From positions 46,575,629 through 46,639,628 of the forward strand of contig NC_133165.1 in the NCBI RefSeq assembly GCF_040802235.1: DNA of 64,000 nucleotides, written 5' to 3'. Position numbers and translations under genes: made by a program. Below the pieces are notes generated by a model. It saw only the letters and a program-made list of their open reading frames with translations, had not been told where the DNA came from and did not search any database. This DNA comes from Manis javanica (taxonomy: Eukaryota; Chordata; Mammalia; Pholidota; Manidae). Below are positions 47,716 through 60,285 of the stretch, in pieces. How positions within the stretch are numbered: position 1 is the stretch's first letter; each line of letters starts with the position of its first letter.

Positions 47716-48199
47716 CAATGTATTTTTATTATTTTATTATTTTGGTATCATTAATATACAATTACAAGAGCAACAGAGTGGATACTAGATTTCCACCATT
47801 ATCAAGTCCCTATCACATACCCCATTACAGTCACTGTCCATCAACGTAGTAAGATGCTATAGAATCACTACTTGTCTTCTCTGTGCTCTACTGCCTTCCC
47901 CATGCCACCTCCAACATTATGTGTTCTAATTGTAATGCCCCTTATTCCCCTTCTTTCCCCGCTTCCCCCGACCCCCCCAAGTCACTTTCCCTTTGGCAAC
48001 TGTTAGTCTATTCTTGGGTTCTGTGAGTCTGCTGCTGTTTTGTTCCTTCAGTTTTTGCTTTGTTCTTATACTCCGCGGATAAGTGAAATCATTTGGTACT
48101 TGTCTTTCTCCACCTGGCTTATTTCACTGAGTGTAATACCTTTCAGCTCTACCCATGTTGTTGTAAATGGTAGGATTGGTTTTCTTCTTATGGCTGAAT

Positions 48200-48215
48200 A
48201 ATACTCCATTGTGTA
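48200..48215. repeat. Target-site duplication, left copy (AATACTCCATTGTGTA)
   Basis: An identical 16-mer is at 50324-50339. The pair brackets the 5'-truncated L1 and marks the exact insertion point in the antisense host L1. Confidence 0.92.
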
Positions 48216-50323
48216 AATACAAGGCATCCAGATTGGCAAGGAAGAAGCCAAATGGTCCCTGTTTGCAGATGACATAATATTATACATAAGAAACCCTAAA
48301 GAATCCACTCCAAAACTACTAGATCTAATATCTGAATTCAGCAAAGTTGCAGGATATAAAATTAATACACAGAAATCTGCTGCATGCCTATACACTAATG
48401 ATGAACTAGCAGAAAGAGAAATCAGGAAAACAATTCCATTCACAATCACATTAAAAAGAATAAAATACCCAGAAATAAACCTAACCAAGGAAGTGCAAGA
48501 CCTATATTCTGAAAACTACAAGGCACTCATGATAGAAATTAAAGAAGATACCAATAAATGGAAACACATCCCATGCTCATGGATAGGAAGAATTAATATT
48601 GTCAAAATGGCCATCCTGCCTAAAGCAATCTACAGATTCAATGCAATCCCTATCAAAATACCAACAGCATTCTTCAACGAACTAAAGCAAATAGTTCTAA
48701 AATTCATATGGGACCACAAAAGACCACGAATATCCAAAGCAATCCTGAGAAGGAAGAATAAAGTGGGGGTGATCACGCTCCCCAACTTCTAACTCTACTA
48801 CAAAGCCACAGTCATCAAGACAATTTGGTACTGGTAGAAGAACAGACCCATAGACCAATGGAGCAGACTAGAGAGTCCAGATATAAACCCAAGCATATAT
48901 GGTCAATCAATATATGATAAAGGATCCATGGACATAAAATGGGGAAATGACAGACTCTTTAACAGCTGGTGTTGGCAAAAATGAAGAGCTATATGCAATA
49001 GCATGAAACTGGATTATTGTCAAGCCCCATACACAAAAGTAAACAAAATGGACCAAAGACCTGGATGTAAGTCATGAAACCATAAAGCTCTTAGGAAAAA
49101 CATAGGCAAAAATCTCTTGGACATAAATATGAGCAACTATTTCTTGAACACATCTCCTCGGGCAAGGGAAACAAAGTAAAAAATAACAAATGGGACTACA
49201 TCAAACTAAAAAGCTTCTGAACAGCAAAGGGCACCAGCAGTAGAACAAAAAGACATCCTACACTATGGGAGAATATATTCATAAATGACATGTCAAATAA
49301 GGGGTTTACATCCAAATTACATAAAGAACTCACACACCTCAACAAACAAAAAGCAAATAAGCCAATTAAAAAATGGGCAGAGGAGCTGAACAGACAGTTC
49401 TCCAAAGAAGAAATTCATATGGTCAACAAGCACATGAAAAGATGCTCCACATCGCTAATCGTCAGAGAAATGCAAATTAAAACCACAATGAGATATCACC
49501 TCACACCAGTTAGGATGGCCACCTTTAAAAAGACAAACAACAACAAATGTTGGCGAGGATGTGGAGAAAGGGGAACCCTCCTACACTGCTGGTGGGAATG
49601 TAAATTAGTTCAACCATTGTGGAAAGCAGTATGAAGGTTCCTCATAAAGCTCAAAATAGAAATACCATTTGACCCAGGAATTCCACTCCTAGGAATTTAC
49701 CCTAAGAATGCAGCAGCCCAGTTTGAAAAAGACAGATGCACCCCTATGTTTATCGCTGCATTATTTACAATAGCCAAGAAATGGAAGCAACCTAAGTGTC
49801 CACCAGTAGATGAATGGATAAAGAAGATGTGGTAGATATACACAATGGAATATTATTCAGCCGTAAGAAGAAAACAAATCCTACCATTTGCAGCAACATG
49901 GATGGAGCTAGAGGGTATTAGGTTCAGTAAAATAAACCAGGTGGAGAAAGACAAGTATCAAATGACTTCACTCATCTGTGGAGTATAAGAACAAAGCAAA
50001 AACTGAAGGAACAAAACCGCAGCAGACTCACAGAACCCAAGAATGGACTAACAGTTACCAAAGGGAAAGGGACTGGGAAGGATGGGTGGCAGGAAGGGAT
50101 AAGGGGGAAAAGGGGGGCATTACAATTAGCACACATAATGTAGGTGGGGGGACACGGGAATGGCAGTATAGCTCAGAGAAGATCAGTAGTGATTCTATAG
50201 CATCTTACTACGCTGATGGACAGTGACTGTAATGGGGTATAATGGTGGGGACTTGATAATAGGGGGAGTCTAATAATCATAATGTTGCTCATGTAATTGT
50301 ACATTAATAAAACCAAAATAAAA
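48216..50323 (+). mobile_element. 5'-truncated L1, sense, nested in antisense L1
   Basis: Starts within the ORF2 RT core ('ggcatccagattggcaagga', then [15 protein letters not shown]), runs through the ORF2 C-terminus and 3' UTR, and ends in 'aataaaaccaaaataaaaa'. The RT loop keeps FADD. Several stops interrupt ORF2. The perfect target duplication implies it is younger than its host. Confidence 0.94.
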
Positions 50324-53300
50324 AATACTCCATTGTGTATATGTACCACATCTTCTTTATGCATTCATCTACTGATGGACACTTAGGTTACTTCCATTTC
50401 TTGGCTAATGTAAATAGTGCTGAGATAAACATAGGGGTGCATATGTCCTTTTCAATCTGGGCTCCAGCATTCTTAGGGTAAATTCCTAGGAGTAGAATTT
50501 CTGGCTAAAATTGTATTTCTATTTTGAGTTTTTTGAGGAACCTCCATACTGCTTTCTACAATGGTTGAACTAGTTTACATTCCCACCAGCAGTGTAGGAG
50601 GGTTTCCCTTTCTCTGCACCCCGGTCAGCATTTGTTGTTCCTATTCTTTTCTATGTTGACCATCCTAACTGGCGTGAGGTGATATCTCATTGTGGTTTTA
50701 ATTTGCATTTCCCTGATAATTAGCGATCTGGAGCATCTTTTCATGTGCTGTTGGCCATCTGAATTTCTTCTTTGGAGAAGTGTCTGTTCATATTCTTCAG
50801 CCATTTTTTAATAGGGTTATTTGCTTTTGGGTGTTGAGGCTTGTGAGTTCTTTATATATTTTGGATGTTAACCCCTTGTCAGATACGTTTTTTTACAAAT
50901 ATATTCTCCCATTCTGTAGGATGCCTTTTTGTTCTGTTGATAGTGTCCTTTGCTGTACAGAAACTTTATAGCATGATGTAGTCCCATTTGTTCATTTTTT
51001 ATTTTGTTTCCCTTGCCCGAGGAGATGGTTCAGAAAAAGTTGCTCATGTTTATATTCAAGAAAATTTTGCCTATGTTTTCTTCTAAGAGTTTTATGGTTT
51101 CATGTCTTACATTCAGGTATTTGGTCCATTTTGAGTTTACTTTTGTGTATGGGGTTTGATAATAATCCAGTTTCATGCTCTTGCATGTAGCTGTCTATTT
51201 TTGCCAACACCAGCTGTTGAAGAGGCTGTCATTTCCCCATGGTATATTCATGGCTCCTTTTTCATATATTAATTGACCATATATGCTTGGGTTTATATCT
51301 GGACTCTCTAGTCTGCTCCATTGGTCTATGGGTCTGTTCTTGTGCCAGTATCAAATTATCTTGATGACTGTGGCTTTGTAGTAGTACTTGAAATCAGGGA
51401 GCATGATTCCTCCTGCTTTATTCTTTCTTCTCAGGACTGCTTTGGATATTTGTGGTCTTTTGTGGTTCCATATGAATTTTAGAACTATTTGCTCTAGTTC
51501 ATTGAAGAATGCTGTTGGTATTTTGATAGGAATTGCATTGAATCTGTAGATTGCTTTAGGCAGGATGGCCATTTTGACAATATTAATTCTTCCTATCCAT
51601 GAACATGGGATGTGTTTCCATTTATTGGTATCTTCTTTAATTTCTATCATGAGTATCTTGTAGTTTTCAGAGTATAGGTCTTTCACTTCCTAGGTATTTT
51701 ATTCTTTTTGATGCTATTGTGAATGGAATTGTTTTCCTGATTTCTCTTTCTGTTAGTTCATTGTTAGTGTATAGGAAGAATGCAGCAGATTTCTGTGTAT
51801 TAATTTTGTATCCTGCAACTTTGCTGAATTCAGATATTAGATCTAACAGTTTTGGAGTGGATCCTTTAGGGTTTTTTATGTACAAAATCATGCCATCTGC
51901 AAATAGTGACAGTTTAACTTTTTCCTTGCCAACCTGGGTGCCTTTTATTTCTTTGTGTTGTCTGATTGCCATGGCTAGGACCTCCAGAACTTTGTTGAAT
52001 AAAAGTGGGGAGAGTGGGCATCCTTGTATTGTTCCCAATCTTAAAGGAAAAGCTTTCAGCTTCTCACTGTTAAGTACAATGTTGCCTGTGGGTTTGTCAT
52101 ACGTGGCATTTATTATTTTGAGGAACTTGCCCTCTATACCCATTTTATTGAGAATTTTTATCATGAATGGATGTTGAATTTTGTCGAATGCTTTTTCAGC
52201 ATCTATGGAGATGACTGTGTGGTTTTTGTCCTTCTTTTTGTTGATGTGGTGGATGATGTTGATGGATTTTCGAATGTTGTACCATCGTTCACCCCTGGGA
52301 TGAATCCCACTTGATCATGGTGTATGATTCTCTTGATGTATTTTTGAATTGGGTTTGCTAAGATTTTGTTGAGTATTTTTACATCTATGTTCATCAGGGA
52401 TATTGGTCTGTGATTTTCTTTTTTTGTGGTGTCTTTGCCTGTTTTTGGTATTAGAGTGATGTTGGCTTTGTAGAATGAGTTTGGGAGTATTCTTTCCTCT
52501 TTTGCTTTTTGGAAAACTTTCATGAGAATGGATATTAGGTCTTCACTAAATGTTTGATAAAATTCAGCAGTGACACCATCTTTTTCAGGGGTTTTGTTCT
52601 TAGGTAGTGTTTTGATTCCCAAATCAATTTTGTTGCTGGTAATTGGTCTGTTTAGATTTTCTGTTTCTTCCTGGGTCAAACTCAGAAGTTTGCATTTTTC
52701 TAGAAAGTTGTCCATTTCTTGTAGGTTATCCAGTTTGTTAGCATGTAATTTTTCATAGTATTCTCTCATAATTCTTTGTATTTCTGTGGTGTCCATAGTG
52801 ATTTTTCCTTTCTCACATCTGATTCTGTTTATGTATGTAGACTCTTTTTTTTTTCTTGATAAATCTGGCTGGGGGTTATCTATTTTGTTTAGTTTCTCAA
52901 AGAACCAGCTCCTGCTTTCATTGATTCTTTCTATTGTTTTATTCTTCTTGATTTTATGTATTTCTGCTCTAATCTTTATTACATCCCTCCTTCTACTGAC
53001 TTTGGGCCTCATTTGTTCTTCCTTTTCTAGTTTCATTAATTGTGAGATTAGACTGTTCATTTAGGATTGTTCTTCTTTGCTGAGGTAGGCCTGTATTGCA
53101 ATATACTTTGTTGAATTATTGTTATCATCTGTCTCCATATATTGCTTAATCTCTGTTTTATTTGGTCACTGATCCATTGATTATTTAGGAGCATGTTATT
53201 AAGCTTCCATGTGTTGTGGGCTTTTTCATTTTCTTTGTGTAATTTATTTCTAGTTTCATAAATTTGTGATCTGAGAAGGTGATTGGTACAATTTCAATCT

Positions 53301-54268
53301 TTTTGAATTTACTGTGGCTCTTTTGGTGGCCTAGTATATGATCTATTCTTGAAAATGTTCCATGTGCTCTTGAGAAGAATGTGTATCCTGTTGCTTTTGG
53401 ATGGAGTGTTCTGTAGATGTCCATCAGGTCCATCTGTTCTAATACATTGTTCAGTGCCTCTGTCTCTTCACTTATTTTCTGTCTGGTTAATCTGTCCTTT
53501 GGAGTAAGTGGTGTGTTGAAGCCTCTTAAAATGAATGCTTTGCATTCTATTTCTACTGTCTATTACATAACAGTAATTCTGTTAGTATTTGTTTTACATA
53601 TGTAGGTGATCCTGTGTTGGGTGAATAGATACTTATAATAGTTATATGCTCTTGTTGGACTGATCGCTTTATCATTATGTAATGTCCTTCTTTGTCTCTT
53701 GTTACTTTCTTTGTTTTGAAGTCTATTTTGTCTGATACCAGTACTGCAATTCCTGTTTTTTTCTCCCTATTAGTTGCATAAAATATCTTTTTCCATTCCT
53801 TTACTTTCAGTCTGTGTATGTCTTTGGGTTTGAAGTGAGTCTCTTTAGGCAGCATATTAATGGGTCTTGCTTTTTTTATCCATTCAATGTATCTATGTCT
53901 ATTGATTGGTACATTCAGACCATTTACATTTAGGGTGATTATTAATAGGTATGTACTTATTGCCATTGCAGGCTTTAGATTCATGGTTACCAAACGTTCA
54001 AGGGTAATTCCCTTACTATCCAACAGTCTAATTGAACTTACTTAGTATCCTATTACAAACACAACCTAAAGGTTCTTTTTTTCCCTCCTTTTTCTTCTTC
54101 CTCCATTCTTTAAATGTTAGTTATCATATTCTGTACTCTTTTTCTATCCCTTGATTGACTTTGGGGATAGCTGATTTGATTTTGCATCTGCTTAGTAATT
54201 AATTGTTCTACTTTGCTGTGGTTTTATTTCCCCTGGTGACAGCTATTTAGCCTTAGGAACACTTCCAT

Positions 54269-55131
54269 CTATAGCAGTCCCTCCAAATGTACTGTAGAGG
54301 TGGCTTGTGGGAGGTAAATTCTCTCAGCTTTTGCTTATGTGAAAATTGTTTAATCCCTCCTTCAAATTTAAATGATAACCTTGCCAGGTAGAGTATTCTT
54401 GGTTCGAGGCCCTTCTTTTTCATTGAATTAAATATATCATGCCACTCCCTTCTGGCCTGTAAGGTTTCTGCTGAGAAATCTGATGATAACCTGATGGGTT
54501 TTCCTTTGCATGTAATCTTTTTTCTCTCTCTAGCTGTTTTAAAAGTCTGTCTTTTTCCTTGATCTTTGCCATTTTAATTATTATATGTCTTGATGTTGTC
54601 TTCCTTGGATCCCTTGTGTTGGGAGATCTGTGCACCTCCATGGCTTGAGAGACTATTTCCTTCCCCAGATTGGGGAAGTTTTCAGCAATTACCTCCTCAA
54701 TGACACATTCTATCCATTTTTCTCTCTACTTCTTCTTCTGGTACCCCTATAATGCGAATATTGTTCTGTTTGGATTGGTCACCCAGTTCTCTCAATATTC
54801 TTTCATTCTTAGAGATCCTTTTTTCTATCTGTGCCTCCTCTTCTTTGTATTCCTCTTCTCTAATTTCTATTCCATTCACCATCTCTTCTACTACATCGAA
54901 TATGCTTTTGAATCTCTCCCTTGTATGTTTCATTTCAGAATTTCTTAATGATTGAATCTCTATCTTAAATTTGTTCTTGAGTTCTTGAATATTTTTCTGC
55001 ACCTCCATGAGCACGTTTACGATTTTTATTTTGAACTCTCTTTCAGGAAGATTAGTGAGTTCAGTTTCATTTGACCCATTTTCTGGGGTTTGTGAGATTT
55101 TGGTCTGAACCAGGTTCCGTTGACATTTCAT
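54269..55131 (-). pseudogene. L1 ORF1 remnant (RNA-binding chaperone)
   Basis: Starts MKCQRNLVQTKISQTPENGS. The coiled-coil-rich N-terminus (NVLMEVQKNIQELKNK), the RIIGVPEEE stretch and the C-terminal KGL region follow, with the stop at 54271-54269. It is 863 nt against about 1,059 nt for the copy at 58912. Interrupted by frameshifts. Confidence 0.85.
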
Positions 55132-56085
55132 ATTTGTATGTGGCGCCCTCTAGTGCCCAGAAGCTCTAGTCTCTGGAGCTGCTCAGCCCCTGGAGTGAGG
55201 TTGATCATTGCAGGGGAGTGGTGCTGGTGCCTGGGGGGAGGAAAGATCTGTTTACTGATTCCCAGCTGCAGGCCCTGCCTCCCTATCAGAGCCAGTTGGC
55301 TGAGCACACAGGTGTAAGCCTCTGTGCTTTGCATCTCTAGCTGTTGTAGGCGGGGCCTCCCTCTGGCTGCCCTGACACCAGTGCTGTGACTGCTGGTTTG
55401 CAGGCTGGTACCAGCAGGCCAGAAGGAAGGCGCAGAAGGCTGCATATCACAGTTGGAGCCTCAGAGTTGAGTAGCCAGGTAGAGGGGATGGAGGGCCTGA
55501 AGCTCTTCAAATTTCCCAACCTGCTTGGCAGAGCATGCCCAGACAACCTTGTCCATATATTCCGTCTCCCATGCAGCAAGCTCCATGCAAACCCCACCCC
55601 TTCAGCAGCCCTCTCACTGCTAGGAAGCCTCTCAGACTGCCCGCCTTTCCTTTGTCCCAAAGTGGCCAGATTGGATCCCTGTCCTCCACAAATGGCTGAA
55701 TCTCAGTCTCTCAAGCACTCCTCCTGTCCCAGCTCCCCAACCCCATCAACATCCAGAGCACCACACAATGTAGGTTTGTGTTCCAAAGCAGAACTCCAGG
55801 ACTGGATGTTCAGTGGACTTAGGCTTCTACCCTCTCCCTGCTCCTTTTCTCTTCCTCCTGCCAGTGAGCTGGGGTGGGGGAAGGGCTTGGGTCCTGCCAG
55901 ATTAAGGCTTTTGTTTGTTACCCTGTTTCATGAGGTCTGCTCTGTTCTCCAGGTGTATGCAGTCTGGTGCAACCTTCTTTACTGTTGCTGGTTTAGGCTT
56001 ACTTGTATTAACTATATTTTTGTCCTATATGTGATTTTCAGAGGAGTTCTCCATTTCACCTCTCATGCCACCATCTTGAATTGAT

Positions 56086-57245
56086 CTCAGGGGTAAAACA
56101 TTTTAGACCAAGAAAAGAAGCCAGAGGCCACCAAAAATCTTTTGTATGATTCTTTGTTGAAATCAGAAGGAAAATTATGGGAAGATCCCTACGCAAAGTT
56201 AAAGGATGATTTCTTTTTGCAAATATGGCAGATGAGTGGCTGATGCCTGTGCTGCCCAGATAGTCCTTACACACTGACAGCAGAAAGATATGCAGCCCCA
56301 AAGAAAAATGGCAAAGGGTATGAAGAAATGAAGAAAAAGAGAAGCAAATCCAAACACCAAATAAATAAATGAAAGATGTGCAACCTCATGAGTGACTAGG
56401 GAAAGGCAAATTAAAGTCCCAAAGAGGTAGCACTTTATACCCAGCAAGTTGGCAAAAATTGGCGGGGTTTGGGGGAAAGCATACTCTCATATATTGCTGA
56501 TGGAAATGTAGATTGCTAACATCTCTTTTTGAGGGCAATCCGGCAATATCCCATAATATTTTTTGCAAGATTTCAATAATTTTACTTGTTAGGCACCCTT
56601 TGTAGGGCAATGCCAGGAGAATGTGGGCCACCAAAACAGGAGAGTAAAACAAGTGAGAGAAGCTTAATTCAATGCAGGAACAGGAGCTCCAGGATAGAAA
56701 AGAGGAGGAAGGACTCCTCAGGGAAATGGCTTCCTCTCTTCCTGCTCTCTTTCCTATTGGGGACAGACCCTCAGATGATACTGTGTAGAAGGTCCAAAGA
56801 GTGGTGGGTTCATATGGAGCAGTCTAGGGGATTCTAACCGAGATTTTCTTCAAGAAGATTACATTTCTTAACTGCTTAATCCAACTGAACATCTTGAGAA
56901 ATGGTTTAAACCACTGGTGGAGATTTGGGGGTTTAATTAATAATAAATATATAGATTATTCTAAGCAAATAAAAAAGAAAATTTAAAGTTTTGCAGAAGG
57001 GAAAGGTAATAATTTACCACATGGCTCTGCTCTGAGTAGAGTTTACATGTCATAACTTCCCTAAGATTTTTGGATGGACAGATTAATGTTTTTCATCAAA
57101 TTTAGGAAGTTTTCAGCCATTACTCTTCAGATTGTTTCCTGCCCTAGAAAATTGCTAAAGGATGATTATTGTAGCGGGGTTTACAGCAGCAAAAACTAGA
57201 AGCAAAGTGAATCTCCTTCCAAAAGGAGATGGTTGAACAAAGTGC
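56086..57245 (+). mobile_element. Ancient L1M pieces with unassigned DNA between
   Basis: ORF2-end text is at 56330-56600 ('gggaaaggcaaattaaagtc', 'gttggcaaaaattggcgggg'). It resumes at about 57160-57245 ('tttacagcagcaaaaactag', 'ggagatggttgaacaaagtg'). The stretch 56610-57050 is unclassified. The CKS2 copy follows the last piece. Confidence 0.55.
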
Positions 57246-57249
57246 ACTA

Positions 57250-57876
57250 ATATCGCACTTGAAATTAGCATGGCGAGTCGAGTCGTCATTCCTTGGCCCC
57301 ATGTGGCCATCAGCCTCACTGCTCCTGCTCTGCGCCGCCTGCCCACAGGACGGCCTGAAAGCAGATCTACTACTTGGACAAGTACTTCAACGAGGACTAC
57401 AAGTACTGGCATGTCATGTTACCCAGAGAACTTTCCAAACAGGTACTCAAAACCCATCTGATGTCTGAAGAGGACCAGAGAAGACTTGGTGTCCAACAGA
57501 GTCTTGGCTGGGTTTGTTACATGATTCATGAGCCAGAACAACATAGTCTTCTCTTTAGATGACTCCTTCCAAAAGATAAAAAAAAAATGAAGTGTACCTG
57601 GGGATTGTCAATTAAATCTTTTTCAAATGTAATGTATATGTGTATATAAGGTAGTATTTGATGAATACTTGAAAAATGTACAAATCATTCATCCATACCT
57701 GTGCATGAGCTGTATTCTTCAGAGCAACAGAGCTCAGTTAAATGCAGCTACAAGTAGGTTACAGTAAAGTGTTCAGACATATTTTTTCCAGTGGGTTTTT
57801 CTCTTAATATAAGTGTCTGTTTGACTCTATATGTTATTTTTTGAAAGTTTGTATGTTGCATTAAAAAAATTAACAT
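57250..57876 (+). pseudogene. CKS2P: CKS2 processed pseudogene
   Basis: An intronless copy of the cyclin-dependent kinase regulatory subunit 2 mRNA. The coding core at 57359-57560 reads [17 protein letters not shown]...[20 protein letters not shown] and [12 protein letters not shown], closer to CKS2 than CKS1B (PRELSKQV, not PKDIAKLV). The start codon position reads ACG (57350), His3 reads TGA (57356-57358), and an early TGA follows LLFR. A CKS2-like 3' UTR and a short A-rich end ('gcattaaaaaaattaa') complete the copy, so it came from a spliced, polyadenylated RNA. It is dead. The exact 5' end and target duplication are not resolved. Confidence 0.9.
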
Positions 57877-58911
57877 GGCAGGAAGAGCCAAGACGGTGGT
57901 GTGAATAGAGCAGTGGAAATCTCCTCTCAAAACAAATATATTTTTGAAAATACAACAAATACAACTATTCCTAAAAGAGAGACCAGTGGATACAGTACAA
58001 CAGCCAGGCTACATCTACATCTGTGAGAACTCAGCATCTCACGAAGGGGGTAAGATACAAGCCATGGCCCGGCAGGACCCAAGCACTCCCCCCACCCCAG
58101 CACCCTGACAGGAGGAGAGGAGTTGGAGTGGAGAGGGAGTGAAAGCCCAGGACTGCTAAACAATCAGCTCTAGTAATCTGCACTGGGAGCACAGACACAC
58201 AGTGCATAGTGTGCTGGATATTAGAGAAATGGAAAGGCAAAATCTGTGAGTGGTTCCCCACAACTGGCTACCCTGGGACAAAAGAAAAGAGAGTGCTTTT
58301 TGAAAGTCTTAAAGGGACAGGGACCTCACAGCTGGATAGAATCATCCTGGCACACTCAGCCCAGCAGCTGGGAATCCCAGGGAACTACAGGCACCCTAAC
58401 CCCCTGGGTGGCAGTGCAGCTCTGAAGCCCCTCACAGTGATAAGCGGCCTGTCTGTTGTTGTTCCCCTGGCTGGAGCAGCCCCTGACACAGTGGCGCATT
58501 AGCATGAGAGTGGCCACGCAAGCCCGCAGTGGTGGTGAGTGGCCTGGGAGTGGCCGTGCCCCCAGCAGCCACCCAGAATCTCCCTCTGTGTGCAACCACC
58601 CGGGGCAGACCCAAAGGCTGCTGCCAGCACACAGCTGCCTGGTGCAGGCAGAGAAAACCAGGGTAAGGTGCAAAGGGGCGCCATTCTTGCAGGAGAGCAC
58701 ATCTGGTGCACCAGCCACTCCCCGCAGGACTCTGGGCTACCCTGATGGCAGCCCCGCCCACAGCAGCATAGGGGATTAATCCAGAGGCTGCTCCAGGAGT
58801 GCAGGTAACCAACACAGGCAGTGGAGAAGGCCAAGGGGAACAGAAAACAGGAAAGGACTTTGTTATCCCAGCTGACACATGCACTACCTGCATACAGCTA
58901 CCTCTATCACC

Positions 58912-59970
58912 ATGAAAAGGCAGAAGAATTTGGTCCAGTCCAGAATTACCCAGAAAACCCCTGAGAGAGGGCCTGAGGGGATAGAGTTATCCAATCTTCC
59001 TGAAAAATAATTCAAAATAAAGGTCATAACCATGCTGATGGACCTGCATAGAAATATGCAAGAGCTAAAGGAGCAAGTAGGGAGGGAGAATACAAAACTA
59101 AAACAATCTCTGGAAGGACTTAAGAGCAGGCTGGATGAGGTGCAAGAGGCTGTTAATGGAATAGAAATCAGAGAACAGTAATACAGAGAAGCTGAGGCAG
59201 AGAGAGACAAAAGGATCTCCAGGAATGAAAGAATATTAAGAGAATGATGTGACCAATCCAAACGCAACAATATTCGCATTACAGGGGAAGAAGAAGAAGA
59301 AAGAAGAAGAAAAAGAAGGAGAAGGAGAAGAAGGAGAAGGAGAAGGAGAAGGAGAAGGAGAAGGAGAAGGAGAAGGAGAAGGAGAAGGAGAAGGAGAAGG
59401 AGAAGGAGAAGGAGAAGGAGAAGGAGAAGGAGAAGGAGAAGGAGAAGGAGAAGGAGAAGGAGAAGGAGAAGGAGAAGGAAGAAGAAGAAGAAGAAGAAGG
59501 AGAAGAAGAAGGGAGAAAAAGGGATAGAAAGTGTATTTGAAGAAATAATTGCTGAAAATGACCCCAAACTGGGGGAGGAAATAGTCCCTCAGAACATGGA
59601 AACCCACAGAACTCCCAACACAAGGGACCCAAGGAGGACAACACCAAGACATATAATAATTGAAATGGCAAAGACCAAAGACAAGGACAGAGTATTGAAG
59701 GCAGCCAGAGAGAGAAAAAACATCACCTACAAAGGAGAACCCATAAGGCTATAACCAGACTTCTCAACAGAAACCCTACAGGCCAGAAGAGAATGGCATG
59801 ATATATTTAATGCAATGAAACAGAAGGGCCTTGAACCAAGAATACTGTATCCAGCACGATTATCATTTAAATATGAAGGAGGGATTAAACAATTCCCAGA
59901 CAAGCAAAAGTTGAGGGAATTTGCCTCCCACAAACCACCTCTACAGGGTATGTTAGAGGGACTGCTCTAG
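58912..59970 (+). pseudogene. L1 ORF1 remnant carrying a purine microsatellite
   Basis: Starts MKRQKNLVQS, with a coiled-coil region to RNERILRE, then SKRNNIRITG where the repeat begins at an acidic codon run (EEEE). The conserved C-terminus (RHIIIEMAKTKDKDRVLKAA, YEGGIKQFPDKQKLREFASH) is followed by a stop at 59970. Stops interrupt the N-terminal half. Confidence 0.87.
59283..59524 (+). repeat. All-purine (GGAGAA)n / (GAA)n tract
   Basis: 242 consecutive purines: GAA-rich at both edges and about 27 near-perfect GGAGAA hexamers between roughly 59317 and 59478. It makes Gly-Glu, Arg or Glu-Lys repeats on the + strand and Ser/Pro/Leu runs on the minus strand, which explains the long open frames there. 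Confidence 0.97.
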
Positions 59971-60285
59971 ATGGCAGCACTCCTAAGGCTAAATAGATGT
60001 CACCAGAGAAAATAAAATCACACCAAAGAAAGCAGACCAACCACATACTAACTAAAGGCAAAAAACAAAATCAACTACTCACAAAAGCAGTCAGAAGAAA
60101 CCCCAAAGAGTACAGAATAAAACACCTAACATATAAAGAATGGAGGAGGAAGAATAAAAAGGGAGAGAAATAAAGACTCATCAGAATGTGTGTTTATAAT
60201 AGTTTAATAAGAGAGTGAAGTTAGATGACTAGATAGTAAAGAAACTACCCTTGAACCTTTGGTAACCACGAATCTAAAGCCTGCA

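Larger units (their letters stand above)
48066..53970 (-). pseudogene. L1 ORF2 remnant (endonuclease-reverse transcriptase), split
   Basis: Endonuclease pieces include ITLNVNGLNVPINRHRYIEW and SRIDHILGHQKS. RT pieces include [23 protein letters not shown] and [10 protein letters not shown]. The catalytic loop reads FADGMIL where active L1s have FADDMIL, so the second catalytic aspartate is lost. The frame is further broken, and the C-terminal part lies beyond the inserted L1. Confidence 0.88.
47716..56085 (-). mobile_element. Essentially full-length L1, antisense, split by a younger L1
   Basis: On the minus strand the order is: 5' UTR start near 56085 (revcomp of 'ccaccatcttgaattgatct'), ORF1 from 55131, ORF2 from about 53970, ORF2 C-terminus at 48215-48066, 3' UTR, and an A-rich tail at about 47730. 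Removing the insert at 48216-50323 leaves about 6.2 kb, the normal full L1 length. Both ORFs carry several stops and frameshifts, so it is inactive, but long frames persist. That suggests a moderately young element. Confidence 0.93.

Noticed and set aside
55386-56084. 232-aa + strand frame
   Set aside because: It is antisense to the 5' UTR of the full-length L1 and has no protein similarity that I recognise.
47700-56110. Target-site duplication for the full-length antisense L1
   Set aside because: Flanks at about 47690-47715 and 56086-56110 share only short words such as GATCT and AGGG away from the junctions. I could not support a true duplication.
57374-57562. CKS2-like frame as a functional gene
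   Set aside because: The start codon is ACG, codon 3 is a stop, the C-terminus ends early, and it is an intronless copy with an A tail, so it is a processed pseudogene.
59236-59671. Long Ser/Leu/Pro/Gly-Glu frames on both strands near 59.3 kb
   Set aside because: They are translations of the GGAGAA purine microsatellite within L1 ORF1.
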